The notes beneath the pieces were generated by a model. The model did no database searches and was not told where the DNA came from. It worked only from the letters and a program-made list of their open reading frames with translations. From Marinobacterium sediminicola (GTDB lineage: Bacteria; Pseudomonadota; Gammaproteobacteria; Pseudomonadales; Balneatricaceae): a DNA stretch of 64,000 bases. Shown in pieces: positions 16,784 to 25,014 of this stretch. The position numbers and the translations under genes were made by a program. Within the stretch, counting starts at the first letter, position 1. The number at the start of each line of letters is the position of its first letter. The DNA lies in the NCBI RefSeq assembly GCF_022343685.1, contig NZ_CP092123.1, forward strand, positions 1,736,001 to 1,800,000. The letters run 5' to 3'.

Positions 16784-17458
16784 TCAGGCCTGTATGATGC
16801 CGATGCGCAATGCCAGGTGAATAATTTCGGAACCGTTGTTGAGCTTGAGCTTGCGCAAGATGTTTGCACGGTGTGCATGCACTGTTTTTGGGCTCAGGAA
16901 GACAGTCTCGGCAATGGTATTCACGCTACGACCTTCGGCCAGTAATGTGAAGATTTCGAGTTCACGTCGTGTCAGCTGGGAAATCGGAGAAGACTCCACA
17001 CCCCCTTCCGCATCCTGTGAAATCTGTTCGCTTACTGAGGGAGAAAAGTACGTGCGCCCGGCATAAACCTCGCGAACTGCGTGTACCAGCTCATTCTGGG
17101 CGCAACGCTTGGTGACATAACCTTTTACACCGGCTTCGGCTACTCGCAAGGGATAAGGACTGGCCTCCCAGATGGTCAGCACCAGTATGCGGGCCTCAGG
17201 ATCTCCCAGCATGATGCGTTTGATAGCATCAAGCCCCCCCGTCGTTGAAGATGCTTCCGGGGTGTCTTGATCAGCAGGCATTGCCAGATCCATTACCACG
17301 ACATCGGGCTTGACGCGCCGGTACAGATCAACTGCCTGACTGCCATTTTCAGCTTCTGCCACAATTTCCATATCTGCCTCTTTGAGCAGCATGTGCTGAA
17401 AACCTGCTCTTACGATCGAGTGGTCATCTACCAGCAGAATACGGATCTTGTTGTTCAT
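16784..17458 (-). CDS. NarL/FixJ-type response regulator, GacA/UvrY-like
   Basis: 224 aa from ATG 17458; an in-frame upstream extension lacks a better start. The receiver domain begins IRILLVDDHS (D11, D12) with phosphoacceptor D57 in VVVMD. A LuxR HTH follows at the C terminus (LTRRELEIFTLLAEGRSVNTIAETVFLSPKTVHAHRANILRKLKL). The order WEASPYPLRVAEAGVKGYVTK...GRTYFSPSVSEQI is GacA/UvrY-like. Unusual: about ten extra residues (ADQDTPEASSTTGG region, 62-75) after the conserved MP that follows D57. The partner kinase is not in the window. It is transcribed towards the small 16434 gene. Confidence 0.85.
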   Translation of the reverse strand: MNNKIRILLVDDHSIVRAGFQHMLLKEADMEIVAEAENGSQAVDLYRRVKPDVVVMDLAMPADQDTPEASSTTGGLDAIKRIMLGDPEARILVLTIWEASPYPLRVAEAGVKGYVTKRCAQNELVHAVREVYAGRTYFSPSVSEQISQDAEGGVESSPISQLTRRELEIFTLLAEGRSVNTIAETVFLSPKTVHAHRANILRKLKLNNGSEIIHLALRIGIIQA

Positions 17459-17553
17459 GTCGGGGCCTCTTGCATCACACGCGGGAAAGATTAACAGATT
17501 CGGACTGACGCGACATTGTGACTGCACTACCTTTTGGTCTAGTTGCTTTTGGC

Positions 17554-17991
17554 CTAGTTGCCTCTGTATTCGGCACCCCGATACACACCACATGTATCCA
17601 GATCGACGGCTTCTGCAGACAAGCCACTTCCGTCATCAAGATGAGCGGGCACAGCAACCAGATCATCACTGAACCCGATCAATCTAATACCCTCTTTCTC
17701 GCAATGTGCAAGCACCTTCTCCAGTGCCTTGAGAACAGCTTCCTGTCGATCGTTAAACCGGTCCGTCTTTTGATTATCGCGCCGCTTTCGACTGGTTACC
17801 GAACGCAAAACATAATCCGAGTCGTCCAATAATTGCACAGTCAGGCCTGGCAGCTTTTCACGAACCAGGATTGCCTTGGCAACCTCGAACAGACCGGCAT
17901 CAGTACAGCTGATTACATCGCCATAGCGACATGCTTTCAGGCGTTCTGTAACGTCTTTTACCTTGGTGCTAGGCTCTAGGTAAAACTCCAT
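17554..17991 (-). CDS. Hypothetical protein, 145 aa
   Basis: A soluble protein with an N-terminal alternating strand/helix pattern (VISCTDAGLFEVAKAILVREKLPGLTVQLLDDSDYVLR) and an acidic C-terminal half (LIGFSDDLVAVPAHLDDGSGLSAEAVDLD). It sits between the KfrA-like gene and the response regulator, all on minus. No motif that I can name. Confidence 0.65.
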   Translation of the reverse strand: MEFYLEPSTKVKDVTERLKACRYGDVISCTDAGLFEVAKAILVREKLPGLTVQLLDDSDYVLRSVTSRKRRDNQKTDRFNDRQEAVLKALEKVLAHCEKEGIRLIGFSDDLVAVPAHLDDGSGLSAEAVDLDTCGVYRGAEYRGN

Positions 17992-18044
17992 ATAAACAAT
18001 ACCCTGCGGGTTTATTGGAAGGCAGTTTATTAAGTGTTGCAGAG

Positions 18045-18704
18045 TCAGTTGCGCGCCTTGTATGCCGCATTTTCCTTACTGAGCTGGTCGTTCTGACGCC
18101 TCAGTCGCTGAAGCTCCTCTTCCTGAATACGCGTCTGTACCTTTAGCTCGATAATGGCTTCATCGTGCATGCCCTGATGGCTGCTTAGCTTCTTGAGTTG
18201 CTTTATTTCATGCAGCGCCCGGTCTCTTTCCATGCTGAGCCTGATGTGCTGTTCCTCTGCCTCCAGGAGACGTTTCTCAAGCATGTGTTTCTCATCAGCC
18301 AAACGTTCGCAACGCTCCAGTAACCGCGCATTCTGCTTTTGTGCCTCCAGCAATGCAGCTTCCCCGCCAGATCTCTGCGTCTCGGCAGCCTGCTTCAACT
18401 CAGCCTGTTGCCGCTCGATTTCGGCTCTTTGCTGATTGAAGCGGTGTTCTGCGTACGCCAGAGCACGATTCCATGTCTGGTTTGCCAGTTGAACCACCGG
18501 CTCGGGGAGTTCAGGGTGCTCGTTTCGTCGTTGTACACGCTCAGCGAGAGTATGCCACCAATCATTCAACGCGCGATTGATTGTTGTCAGGCTACCGGTA
18601 CCAAGGCGTTCACGTACATTCTGCTGCGTGGGGCGTATGCCCTCCTCAAGCAGCTTATCTGCAATTTCTATCGCTCTGCTGTGGGTGTCATTTTTTCTGG
18701 TCAT
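18045..18704 (-). CDS. KfrA_N-domain DNA-binding protein with long coiled coil
   Basis: 219 aa. Residues 8-60 match the KfrA N-terminal DNA-binding pattern (AIEIADKLLEEGIRPTQQNVRERLGTGSLTTINRALNDWW). From about 85 to the end is a continuous Gln/Glu/Arg-rich coiled coil. KfrA on plasmids is a transcriptional autorepressor that may help segregation; chromosomal relatives are poorly studied. It is divergent from gap, with about 150 bp between them. Confidence 0.8.
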   Translation of the reverse strand: MTRKNDTHSRAIEIADKLLEEGIRPTQQNVRERLGTGSLTTINRALNDWWHTLAERVQRRNEHPELPEPVVQLANQTWNRALAYAEHRFNQQRAEIERQQAELKQAAETQRSGGEAALLEAQKQNARLLERCERLADEKHMLEKRLLEAEEQHIRLSMERDRALHEIKQLKKLSSHQGMHDEAIIELKVQTRIQEEELQRLRRQNDQLSKENAAYKARN

Positions 18705-18855
18705 AAAGTACCGGATATGTATTGATAATACGTATTGCCATGCAGCCTTTATTTAACGACCTCTGCCGTTCCCACGCAAGTAGTTGTGTCTTAATACGTT
18801 CCCAAAGGTGCGATTTATTCTAAGATGTCACTATGGCGGCAAAGGAGACTGACAG

Positions 18856-19860
18856 ATGCCTATTAGAATTGCGATTAATGGTTATGGCCGTATCGGCCGA
18901 AATATTCTGCGCGCACTCTTTGAAAGTGGACGACAAGAAGAATTTCAGATCGTTGCTATCAATGATCTTGGCGATGCAGCTATCAGCGCCCATCTGACCC
19001 AGTTTGATTCTGTACATGGCCGTTTCATGTGGCCTGTAAGCACATCTGATAATCACTTGCTGGTCGGTGATTATCGCATCCCCATGCTGCAACAGGCCGA
19101 TCCCCATGCCCTGCCCTGGCGCGATCTGGATGTTGATATCGTACTCGAGTGCACCGGTCGCTTTACTTCAAAAGAGCAGGCAGAGATTCATATTCAACAG
19201 GGTGCACGAAAGGTTCTGGTTTCAGCTCCCGCCAAGGATGCAGATGCTACTGTTGTCTTTGGTGTCAATGAATCCACTTTGACGGCCTCAGATCTCATTG
19301 TCTCAAATGCATCATGCACAACGAATTGTCTGGCCCCCATGGCTAAAGTGCTCAATGATGGCTTGGGAATCACTCAAGGCCTGATGACAACCATTCACGC
19401 TTACACTAATGATCAACATCTGACTGATGTCTACCATACCGACCTCTATCGTGCGCGTGCAGCCGCCCTGTCCATGATCCCGACCAAAACCGGCGCAGCG
19501 AAAGCGGTTGGTTTGGTACTGCCGGAGTTGAACGGCAAACTGTCCGGGCTGGCTGTGCGCGTACCAACAGCTAATGTGTCTTTGGTTGATCTTACATTTA
19601 CAGCTGAACGTGAAACTTCGGTTGAAGAAGTCAATGACTTGATGCGTCAGGCGTCAATTTCGGATCTACGCGACATTATTGAATACAATGAAACACCCCT
19701 CGTTTCAGTTGATTTCAACCACCACAGTGCCTCTTGTATTTTCGACAGCCTTCAAACACACGTAAGCGGCAGAATGGTTAAGGTTTTTGCCTGGTATGAC
19801 AATGAATGGGGCTTCTCTAACCGGATGCTTGATACTGCGGCGTGCATGGCACGCCTCTAA
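18856..19860 (+). CDS. gap: Type I glyceraldehyde-3-phosphate dehydrogenase
   Basis: 334 aa, the usual family length. The NAD-binding start [10 protein letters not shown] (7-16), INDLGD, catalytic NASCTTN (C154), H181 in TIHAYT, and the C-terminal [12 protein letters not shown] are all present. It oxidises glyceraldehyde-3-phosphate to 1,3-bisphosphoglycerate. The related Epd (erythrose-4-phosphate dehydrogenase) was considered, but the [16 protein letters not shown] and [13 protein letters not shown] blocks are GAPDH-like. GGAG lies 8 nt upstream of the ATG. A large hairpin follows the stop. Confidence 0.92.
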   Translation: MPIRIAINGYGRIGRNILRALFESGRQEEFQIVAINDLGDAAISAHLTQFDSVHGRFMWPVSTSDNHLLVGDYRIPMLQQADPHALPWRDLDVDIVLECTGRFTSKEQAEIHIQQGARKVLVSAPAKDADATVVFGVNESTLTASDLIVSNASCTTNCLAPMAKVLNDGLGITQGLMTTIHAYTNDQHLTDVYHTDLYRARAAALSMIPTKTGAAKAVGLVLPELNGKLSGLAVRVPTANVSLVDLTFTAERETSVEEVNDLMRQASISDLRDIIEYNETPLVSVDFNHHSASCIFDSLQTHVSGRMVKVFAWYDNEWGFSNRMLDTAACMARL

Positions 19861-19869
19861 TTGAATTGA

Positions 19870-19918
19870 GCGCGTATTGGTCATTGACTTTCCAGACTGG
19901 GGAAGTCACAATGCGCGC
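19870..19918 (+). terminator. Large hairpin after gap
   Basis: GCGCGTATTG pairs with CAATGCGCGC (one G-T pair) and an inner TGACTTTCC pairs with GGGGAAGTCA. Only a short TT follows, so termination strength is uncertain. Confidence 0.45.
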
Positions 19919-19968
19919 TTAACGCATTGATTAAAAAGGCTACCTGCTTTTTTATGGCGTCTCCCCCA

Positions 19969-20054
19969 GCCCGGATGGTGAAATTGGTAGACACAAGGGA
20001 TTTAAAATCCCTCGGCCTTTGGCTGTACCGGTTCGAGTCCGGTTCCGGGCACCA
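19969..20054 (+). tRNA. tRNA-Leu (UAA)
   Basis: 86 nt including encoded CCA. Acceptor GCCCGGA/TCCGGGC; anticodon loop TTTAAAA gives anticodon TAA; long class II variable arm; T-loop GGTTCGAGTCC. In E. coli the leuZ (UAA) tRNA follows glyW-cysT behind pgsA. Here the same species lies in the opposite orientation about 1.4 kb away from the Gly-Cys tRNAs. Confidence 0.96.
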
Positions 20055-20143
20055 ATCTAAGATAAACGCCCTGTGCCTTTTTTCTCACATTTGATGTCTT
20101 TATCTATTCTTGATCGGCAGTTTTTCTGCCAGGTTTGATCATT

Positions 20144-20383
20144 ATGACCGATAGCTGTGATGTTTCTGCTTTTCTTATGGGGCTCGAGCCTGAGCAGCTT
20201 GAAAGTATCAAGCTGAAGCTGGAAAAGCTTATTAAGCAAAGACACGAAGAAAGAGAAAAACAGCAGCAAGCACACCTTAACCGCCCCAAACTCCCCCCTA
20301 CTTTCCACGACCTGGACACGCTTGCCGCGAATACAGGCCTTGATCTGAGTGGTCTCATCAAAGATATTAAGCGTCGCACCTGA
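20144..20383 (+). CDS. Small hypothetical charged protein, 79 aa
   Basis: Starts MTDSCDVSAFLMGLEPEQLESIKLKLEKL, then a run of Lys/Glu/Gln (a helix, probably coiled coil) and a short C-terminal domain (LDTLAANTGLDLSGLIKDIKRR). The N-terminal coil plus compact end recalls H-NS-like architecture, but the core H-NS motif is not seen. It lies between tRNA-Leu and the glycine riboswitch. The start is chosen at ATG 20144; the ribosome site is weak. Confidence 0.55.
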   Translation: MTDSCDVSAFLMGLEPEQLESIKLKLEKLIKQRHEEREKQQQAHLNRPKLPPTFHDLDTLAANTGLDLSGLIKDIKRRT

Positions 20384-20390
20384 GCGGCTA

Positions 20391-20419
20391 TTGGTCTTTC
20401 CATCCCATCCATTTATAAT
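20391..20419 (+). promoter_or_regulatory. Sigma70-type promoter of the glycine riboswitch leader
   Basis: TTGGTC at 20391-20396, 17-nt spacer, perfect TATAAT at 20414-20419. Predicted transcription start near 20426, just before the riboswitch. Confidence 0.75.
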
Positions 20420-20431
20420 CCCCCCCATCGC

Positions 20432-20615
20432 AGGAGAGAGAGTGGCTTCTTAGTCATTCCGCCGAAGGCGCAAACTCCCATAATCGCTCAGGCTCATGTA
20501 CTGCGATCATCAGTTCTAACACGTCGACTGGAGAGAGGCTGGATCCTACCAGCCCACCGAAGGGGCAATGCGGCATCGACCGCTCAAACTCTCAGGTAAC
20601 CGGACAGAGGGAGAG
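20432..20615 (+). promoter_or_regulatory. Tandem glycine riboswitch
   Basis: Two glycine aptamers in a row, the typical arrangement. First: GGAGAGAG ... GCCGAAGGCGCAAACTCCC ... CGCTCAGGC. Second, from about 20527: CTGGAGAGAGGCTGGA ... CCACCGAAGGGGCAATGCGG ... CTCAAACTCTCAGGT, closing with GGACAGAGGGAGAGG. It precedes the TRIC-type channel gene by about 30 nt, with the ribosome site GGGAGG next to the end of the second aptamer. Control is therefore probably at translation or by a short terminator overlapping that site; I cannot tell which. Confidence 0.93.
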
Positions 20616-20647
20616 GCGAAAATCATTCCCAAGAGGGAGGTTTTTTC

Positions 20648-21265
20648 GTGCTCACCTATATCTATATCATCGCGATTATCGCTGAAGGCATGTCGGGCGC
20701 CCTTGCTGCCGGAAGACGCAACATGGATATCTTTGGCGTGGGTGTCATTGCATTTATTACGGCACTTGGGGGCGGGACGATCCGCGACATCCTTCTGGGT
20801 AACTTCCCGGTTTCGTGGACACAGCATCCATCCTATATCTACCTGACAGTTTCTGCCGGCCTTCTCACCATTGTTATTGCGCGCTTTATGCATCATCTGC
20901 ATAAGCTTTTCCTGCTGCTGGATGCGATGGGACTGATCGCCTTCACGATTATAGGCTGCAACGTCGCCCTCAATCTGGAGTACAACCTGGCAGTCGTCGT
21001 AATGGCAGGCATGATTACCGGCATTTTTGGCGGCATCCTTCGTGACGTGCTATGTCAGCGTGTCCCCGTCGTGTTTCGCCACGAGCTTTATGCGAGCGTC
21101 TCTCTGCTGGTTGCCCTTCTTTATTTGCAGCTTAATGCCATGGGCATTGAAGAAGATATAAATCTGATTGCCTCATTTGCATTCGGACTAACCATCAGGT
21201 TAGCAGCACTTTATTGGCGATGGTCATTACCGACGTTCAGATACGAACCGAATCGCTGGAAGTAA
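20648..21265 (+). CDS. TRIC-type channel (UPF0126/YicG family) under glycine control
   Basis: 205 aa from a GTG with GGGAGG 8 nt before it. Two repeats of three hydrophobic helices, each repeat with the conserved GGGTIRD / GGILRDVL signature (residues about 41-47 and 136-143). Prokaryotic TRIC proteins form trimeric cation channels; the frequent link with glycine riboswitches suggests a role in glycine or its counter-ion movement, which remains unproven. A terminator follows at 21274. Confidence 0.92.
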   Translation: MLTYIYIIAIIAEGMSGALAAGRRNMDIFGVGVIAFITALGGGTIRDILLGNFPVSWTQHPSYIYLTVSAGLLTIVIARFMHHLHKLFLLLDAMGLIAFTIIGCNVALNLEYNLAVVVMAGMITGIFGGILRDVLCQRVPVVFRHELYASVSLLVALLYLQLNAMGIEEDINLIASFAFGLTIRLAALYWRWSLPTFRYEPNRWK

Positions 21266-21273
21266 TAACGCAG

Positions 21274-21297
21274 GGGTGCTCAAAAGCGCCCTTTTTA
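21274..21297 (+). terminator. Rho-independent terminator of the TRIC gene
   Basis: GGGTGCT-CAAA-AGCGCCC (one G-T pair) followed by TTTTT, 8 nt after the stop codon. Confidence 0.75.
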
Positions 21298-21411
21298 TAT
21301 GCGGTGAGCATGAACACAAGTCAAACAAAGCCTGAACGAATACTTGAGATCGTGACGGCTTGGGCTTGGGAAATACCGGATGCGCTTTGTTGAGGGCGCT
21401 AAGGGAGTGAA

Positions 21412-21485
21412 TGGAGGCTGGAGTCGGAATCGAACCGGCGTACACGGAGTTGCAGTCCGCTGCATGACCACTCTGCCATCCAGCC
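21412..21485 (-). tRNA. tRNA-Cys (GCA), copy 1
   Basis: 74 nt with encoded CCA. Acceptor GGCTGGA/TCCAGCC, discriminator U, anticodon loop CTGCAAC gives GCA. Identical in sequence to copy 2 at 21740-21813. Confidence 0.96.
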
Positions 21486-21499
21486 TCATACTGTTGAAT

Positions 21500-21575
<76 letters not shown>

Positions 21576-21594
21576 GTCTCAACAGTGGATGCGT

Positions 21595-21622
21595 ATTATA
21601 GAGAGTTGATTGATACTGTCAA
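21595..21622 (-). promoter_or_regulatory. Consensus promoter of tRNA Gly-Cys unit 1
   Basis: On the minus strand TTGACA, 16-nt spacer, TATAAT, then ACGC before the tRNA-Gly. Both hexamers are perfect consensus, typical of stable RNA promoters. Confidence 0.88.
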
Positions 21623-21660
21623 CAAGTTAATTTAAACAAAATTTGTTGAGGTTTTAAAAA

Positions 21661-21684
21661 CAAAAACACCGACACTCGGTCGGT
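21661..21684 (-). terminator. Terminator between the two tRNA Gly-Cys units
   Basis: Minus strand ACCGAC-CGAGT-GTCGGT followed by GTTTTTG. It closes unit 2 (next to pgsA) before the promoter of unit 1, so the two units are separate transcripts. Confidence 0.75.
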
Positions 21685-21739
21685 TTAACTTCTATAAGAC
21701 AGTATGAAAATTTCTAACAGCGTAAAACAAGGGAGTGAA

Positions 21740-21813
21740 TGGAGGCTGGAGTCGGAATCGAACCGGCGTACACGGAGTTGCAGTCCGCTGCATGACCACT
21801 CTGCCATCCAGCC
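21740..21813 (-). tRNA. tRNA-Cys (GCA), copy 2
   Basis: Same 74-nt tRNA as copy 1, with CCA encoded. Followed on the minus strand by the terminator at 21661-21684. Confidence 0.96.
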
Positions 21814-21829
21814 TCACATATTGTTGAAT

Positions 21830-21905
<76 letters not shown>

Positions 21906-21923
21906 GCCTCAACAATGGAGCGT

Positions 21924-21951
21924 ATTATAAGGCGCTCCGCCTTCATGTCAA
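21924..21951 (-). promoter_or_regulatory. Consensus promoter of tRNA Gly-Cys unit 2
   Basis: Minus strand TTGACA, 16-nt spacer, TATAAT, ACGC. The hexamers and the ACGC discriminator match unit 1 while the spacer differs, showing which bases are conserved. The spacer holds a GGCGGAGCGCC dyad. Confidence 0.88.
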
Positions 21952-22001
21952 CTGTTTTACAAAAAAAATACTTGAAAAGTGCTTAAAAATTAACCACTTA
22001 C

Positions 22002-22559
22002 TCAGATATCTTCACTTAGATGCGGCCATGCTGCACGTAAATAAACCAGCATGGACCAGAGAGTCAGAGCTGCAGCGCCATAAAGCGCCAAGATACCGAG
22101 CAATGACAGTAGTGATTCCAGTGGAGCAGCGATCAGCACCAGAATGGATACCATCTGCAAGGTCGTCTTGATCTTGCCAATCATCGAGACGGCAACACTG
22201 GCACGCTGTCCTAGCTCTGCCATCCACTCTCTCAAGGCTGAAATCACAATCTCGCGTCCGATAATGACAATAGCCGGAATGGTTACAATAGGATTGGCAT
22301 AGGCCTCTACCAGCAATACCAGCGCTGCCGCGACCATCAATTTATCCGCAACCGGATCCAGGAAGGCGCCAAAAGGCGAGCTCTGGTTCAAACGACGAGC
22401 CAGATAACCATCGAACCAGTCCGTCACCGCCGCGAGTCCAAATATCCCCGATGCAAGCCAAGGAGCCCAGCCATATGGCAGGTAATAAACCAGTATGAAG
22501 ACCGGTATCAACACAATACGCAGTAGCGTAAGCAGATTAGGTATTTTGATTGTCAGCAA
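22002..22559 (-). CDS. pgsA: CDP-diacylglycerol-glycerol-3-phosphate 3-phosphatidyltransferase
   Basis: 185 aa, normal for PgsA. The CDP-alcohol phosphatidyltransferase signature D-G-x2-A-R-x8-G-x3-D-x3-D is seen in [24 protein letters not shown] (residues about 50-72). Several membrane helices. It makes phosphatidylglycerophosphate, the first committed step to phosphatidylglycerol and cardiolipin, in the inner membrane. It lies 23 nt after uvrC, the classical uvrC-pgsA order. Confidence 0.95.
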   Translation of the reverse strand: MLTIKIPNLLTLLRIVLIPVFILVYYLPYGWAPWLASGIFGLAAVTDWFDGYLARRLNQSSPFGAFLDPVADKLMVAAALVLLVEAYANPIVTIPAIVIIGREIVISALREWMAELGQRASVAVSMIGKIKTTLQMVSILVLIAAPLESLLSLLGILALYGAAALTLWSMLVYLRAAWPHLSEDI

Positions 22560-22582
22560 AAGAGTATCCCGTTACATCCTGG

Positions 22583-24406
22583 TCAACTTTCGGGGTGGAG
22601 CGCTGCATATATTTCCTGTGCTAGCGTCCGGCTTATACTAGAGACTTTAGCGATTTCTTCAATACTGGCGCGCTCGACCTCTTTGATTCCGCCAAAGTGG
22701 CGAAGCAGCTCTCTCCGTCGTTTGGGGCCGACTCCTGGTATTTCTTCCAGCATCGATCGCTTTCGTGCTTTTCCTCGCTGGGCTCGGTGCCCTGCAATTG
22801 CAAAGCGATGTGATTCATCTCGAATGTGCTGAAGCAAGTGTAGTGCCGGTGAATCGGACGCCAAAAGACTTTCTTCACCCGTATCTCCCCGAATCAGAAT
22901 CTCAAAACCCGCTTTACGTGTGGGCCCCTTGGCAATGCCTACGACGGTAATTTCATTGATCTGTAAACTCTCAAGTACGTCCATGGCCTGAGCCACCTGT
23001 CCCTTTCCGCCGTCAATAATCAGCAGTTCAGGTAATGCACCCTCTCCTTTTTTCACCTTTGTATATCGGCGGGTCAGGGCCTGATGCATTGCGGCATAGT
23101 CGTCTCCCGGGGTAATCCCGTCGATATTGAAGCGACGGTAATCACTCTTTTTGGGTCCGTCCCGGTCAAATACGACGCAGGAGGCTACGGTGGCCTCACC
23201 TGAGCTGTGGCTGATATCAAAGCATTCCAGCCGCGTGGGCATACTATCCAGTGACAATGCGTCCTGCAGACTCAGGAAGCGGTTGTAAACGTTCTGCTTG
23301 CTGGCCAAATGGCTACTGAGTTGTTGCTCAGCGTTTGTCTGAGCCAATCGTTGCCAACCTGCACGCTCACCTCTCACGCTGTGCTGAACTGCTACTTTGC
23401 GACCGCGGCGCTGCTCCAGGGCCTGCTGAACGCATTCAGCGTCGGTGATCGCTACCGATGTAATTACCAGGGGGGGGATTTCACGCGGACCTGACAGATA
23501 AAATTGAGCAACAAAGGAAGACAGCACTTCATCAGCACTGTCCTCGATCGATACTTTGGGGTGGTATGCCTTGCTGCCGATTACGCGGCCTGCACGTACA
23601 AAAAGCGCGTGGATGGAAACGCCTCCCGGCTGAATGGCGCATCCGAAAATATCAGCATCTCCAGACTGGCCCGATACATACTGTTGCTCTTGTACCTGCT
23701 GAAGCGCACTGATCTGATCGCGCAGTTGAGCAGCACGTTCAAAATCAAGTCGCTGGGCTGCGGCATCCATTTCTTCGCCCAGCGTTTGCATAATTTCGTG
23801 ATTTCGCCCTTCCAGAAACAACATGGCATTGTTGAGGTCCTGTCGATATTCACTCTCCGGGATCAGATCTACACAGGGTGCAGTACAGCGCTTGATCTGA
23901 TACTGGAGACAGGGACGAGAGCGGTTGCGAAAGAAGCTGTCTTCACACTGCCGTATGCGAAACACTTTCTGCAACAGATTCAAGCTCTCGCGAACTGCGC
24001 CAGAGCTTGGATAAGGGCCGAAATAGCGCCCTTTTTGTCGCCCTGTACCGCGACGAAACCGAATTGCTGGAAATTGATCCCGATCTGAAACGAAGATATA
24101 GGGATAGGATTTATCATCGCGCAGCAGGATATTGTAAGGCGGGCGTTGCTGCTTGATGAGGTTTTGTTCCAGGAGCAACGCTTCCGTCTCACTCCCCGTA
24201 ACGGTCACCTCTATTCGGCTGATGCGAGCCACCAGTGCCTGTGTCTTGGGACTCAAACCCGTTGTGCGAAAATAGCTACTGACGCGATTGCGCAGATTCT
24301 TGGCCTTGCCGACATACAGAATCTTATCCGCCTCGTCATACATCTGGTAGATGCCTGGGCGGCGCGTCAGTCCCTTTAGAAAGGATTTGCTATCAAACTC
24401 GGTCAC
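22583..24406 (-). CDS. uvrC: UvrABC excision nuclease subunit C
   Basis: 607 aa. N-terminal GIY-YIG nuclease (RRPGIYQMYDEADKILYVGKAKNLRNR, residues 15-42), a UVR motif near 200-235 (EEMDAAAQRLDFERAAQLRDQI), the RNase H-like C-terminal nuclease domain (LECFDISHSSGE, DGITPGDDYAAM) and tandem HhH at the end (LEEIPGVGPKRRRELLRHFGG). Makes both incisions in nucleotide excision repair. The long open frame on the opposite strand at 23504-24088 is a shadow. Confidence 0.97.
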   Translation of the reverse strand: MTEFDSKSFLKGLTRRPGIYQMYDEADKILYVGKAKNLRNRVSSYFRTTGLSPKTQALVARISRIEVTVTGSETEALLLEQNLIKQQRPPYNILLRDDKSYPYIFVSDRDQFPAIRFRRGTGRQKGRYFGPYPSSGAVRESLNLLQKVFRIRQCEDSFFRNRSRPCLQYQIKRCTAPCVDLIPESEYRQDLNNAMLFLEGRNHEIMQTLGEEMDAAAQRLDFERAAQLRDQISALQQVQEQQYVSGQSGDADIFGCAIQPGGVSIHALFVRAGRVIGSKAYHPKVSIEDSADEVLSSFVAQFYLSGPREIPPLVITSVAITDAECVQQALEQRRGRKVAVQHSVRGERAGWQRLAQTNAEQQLSSHLASKQNVYNRFLSLQDALSLDSMPTRLECFDISHSSGEATVASCVVFDRDGPKKSDYRRFNIDGITPGDDYAAMHQALTRRYTKVKKGEGALPELLIIDGGKGQVAQAMDVLESLQINEITVVGIAKGPTRKAGFEILIRGDTGEESLLASDSPALHLLQHIRDESHRFAIAGHRAQRGKARKRSMLEEIPGVGPKRRRELLRHFGGIKEVERASIEEIAKVSSISRTLAQEIYAALHPES

Positions 24407-24426
24407 TGGGCTGTATTTCGGTGGTG

Positions 24427-24741
24427 TCAGCCAACGGCGTTGAGGGTTTTGTTAGCATCCATGTGCAGATGCGTTGCTTCCGTATGAATGCGCTGCAGTT
24501 GCTCCCTAGTGGTATCCAGAATGCCGGCGCCTCGGGACAGTGAAACCTCAAGATAGGCGCCAATTTCGGCGTAATAATACAGGCGAGCATCGAAGGACCG
24601 TGCGCGCTTGAGTTTGCTTAGTGAAATTTGCGCGCCATTGACGAGAATGGTGTTTATATCGTTATCGGACAGTAACGGATGGCGCTCTTTATCACTTTGC
24701 TGGGCGGCAGAATCCAGACGGGATCGGCTGTTGACAGTCAT
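24427..24741 (-). CDS. Hypothetical protein, 104 aa
   Basis: Starts MTVNSRSRLDSAAQQSDKERHPLLS with GGAG 6 nt upstream (a longer frame to 24795 has no ribosome site). A helical protein with a central SLSKLKRARSFDARLYYYAEIGAYLEVSLSR segment. It sits 20 nt upstream of uvrC on the same strand and may be co-transcribed. No family recognised. Confidence 0.65.
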   Translation of the reverse strand: MTVNSRSRLDSAAQQSDKERHPLLSDNDINTILVNGAQISLSKLKRARSFDARLYYYAEIGAYLEVSLSRGAGILDTTREQLQRIHTEATHLHMDANKTLNAVG

Positions 24742-24806
24742 AACAACTCCTTGAGCGCGGTGGGATAAAACATGTGCCGGAGTTGTCTCCGGCACAATAT
24801 GCAGAC

Positions 24807-24953
24807 TTACTTCTGCTGCTGAGCGCGTGCAGCGTCTTTGGCAATTTCACGCTTCATGAAGCGCAGGCCAAAAAAGCTGATTACCAGCATCGCTGCGACG
24901 ATCAGAATGCTTGGAGCAAAAGAGATCATGCTGTATTTGTCGATATCGAACAT
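24807..24953 (-). CDS. Small membrane protein, 48 aa
   Basis: MFDIDKYSMISFAPSILIVAAMLV... with one membrane helix (about residues 12-30) and a basic/Gln C-terminal tail ending ARAQQQK. GAGGTAG lies just upstream of the ATG. It is below usual gene-finder limits, but the hydrophobic-then-basic layout and ribosome site support it. Function unknown. Confidence 0.7.
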   Translation of the reverse strand: MFDIDKYSMISFAPSILIVAAMLVISFFGLRFMKREIAKDAARAQQQK

Positions 24954-25014
24954 AGAACTACCTCTGTTGTAATCATTCTAGTTGGGATACACAAAACGCA
25001 GCATTATCGAGACT

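Noticed and set aside
18856-19860. Erythrose-4-phosphate dehydrogenase (Epd)
   Set aside because: Active-site neighbourhood and the [10 protein letters not shown] block fit GAPDH better.
23504-24088. 194-aa open frame opposite uvrC
   Set aside because: Shadow of uvrC; no start signal.
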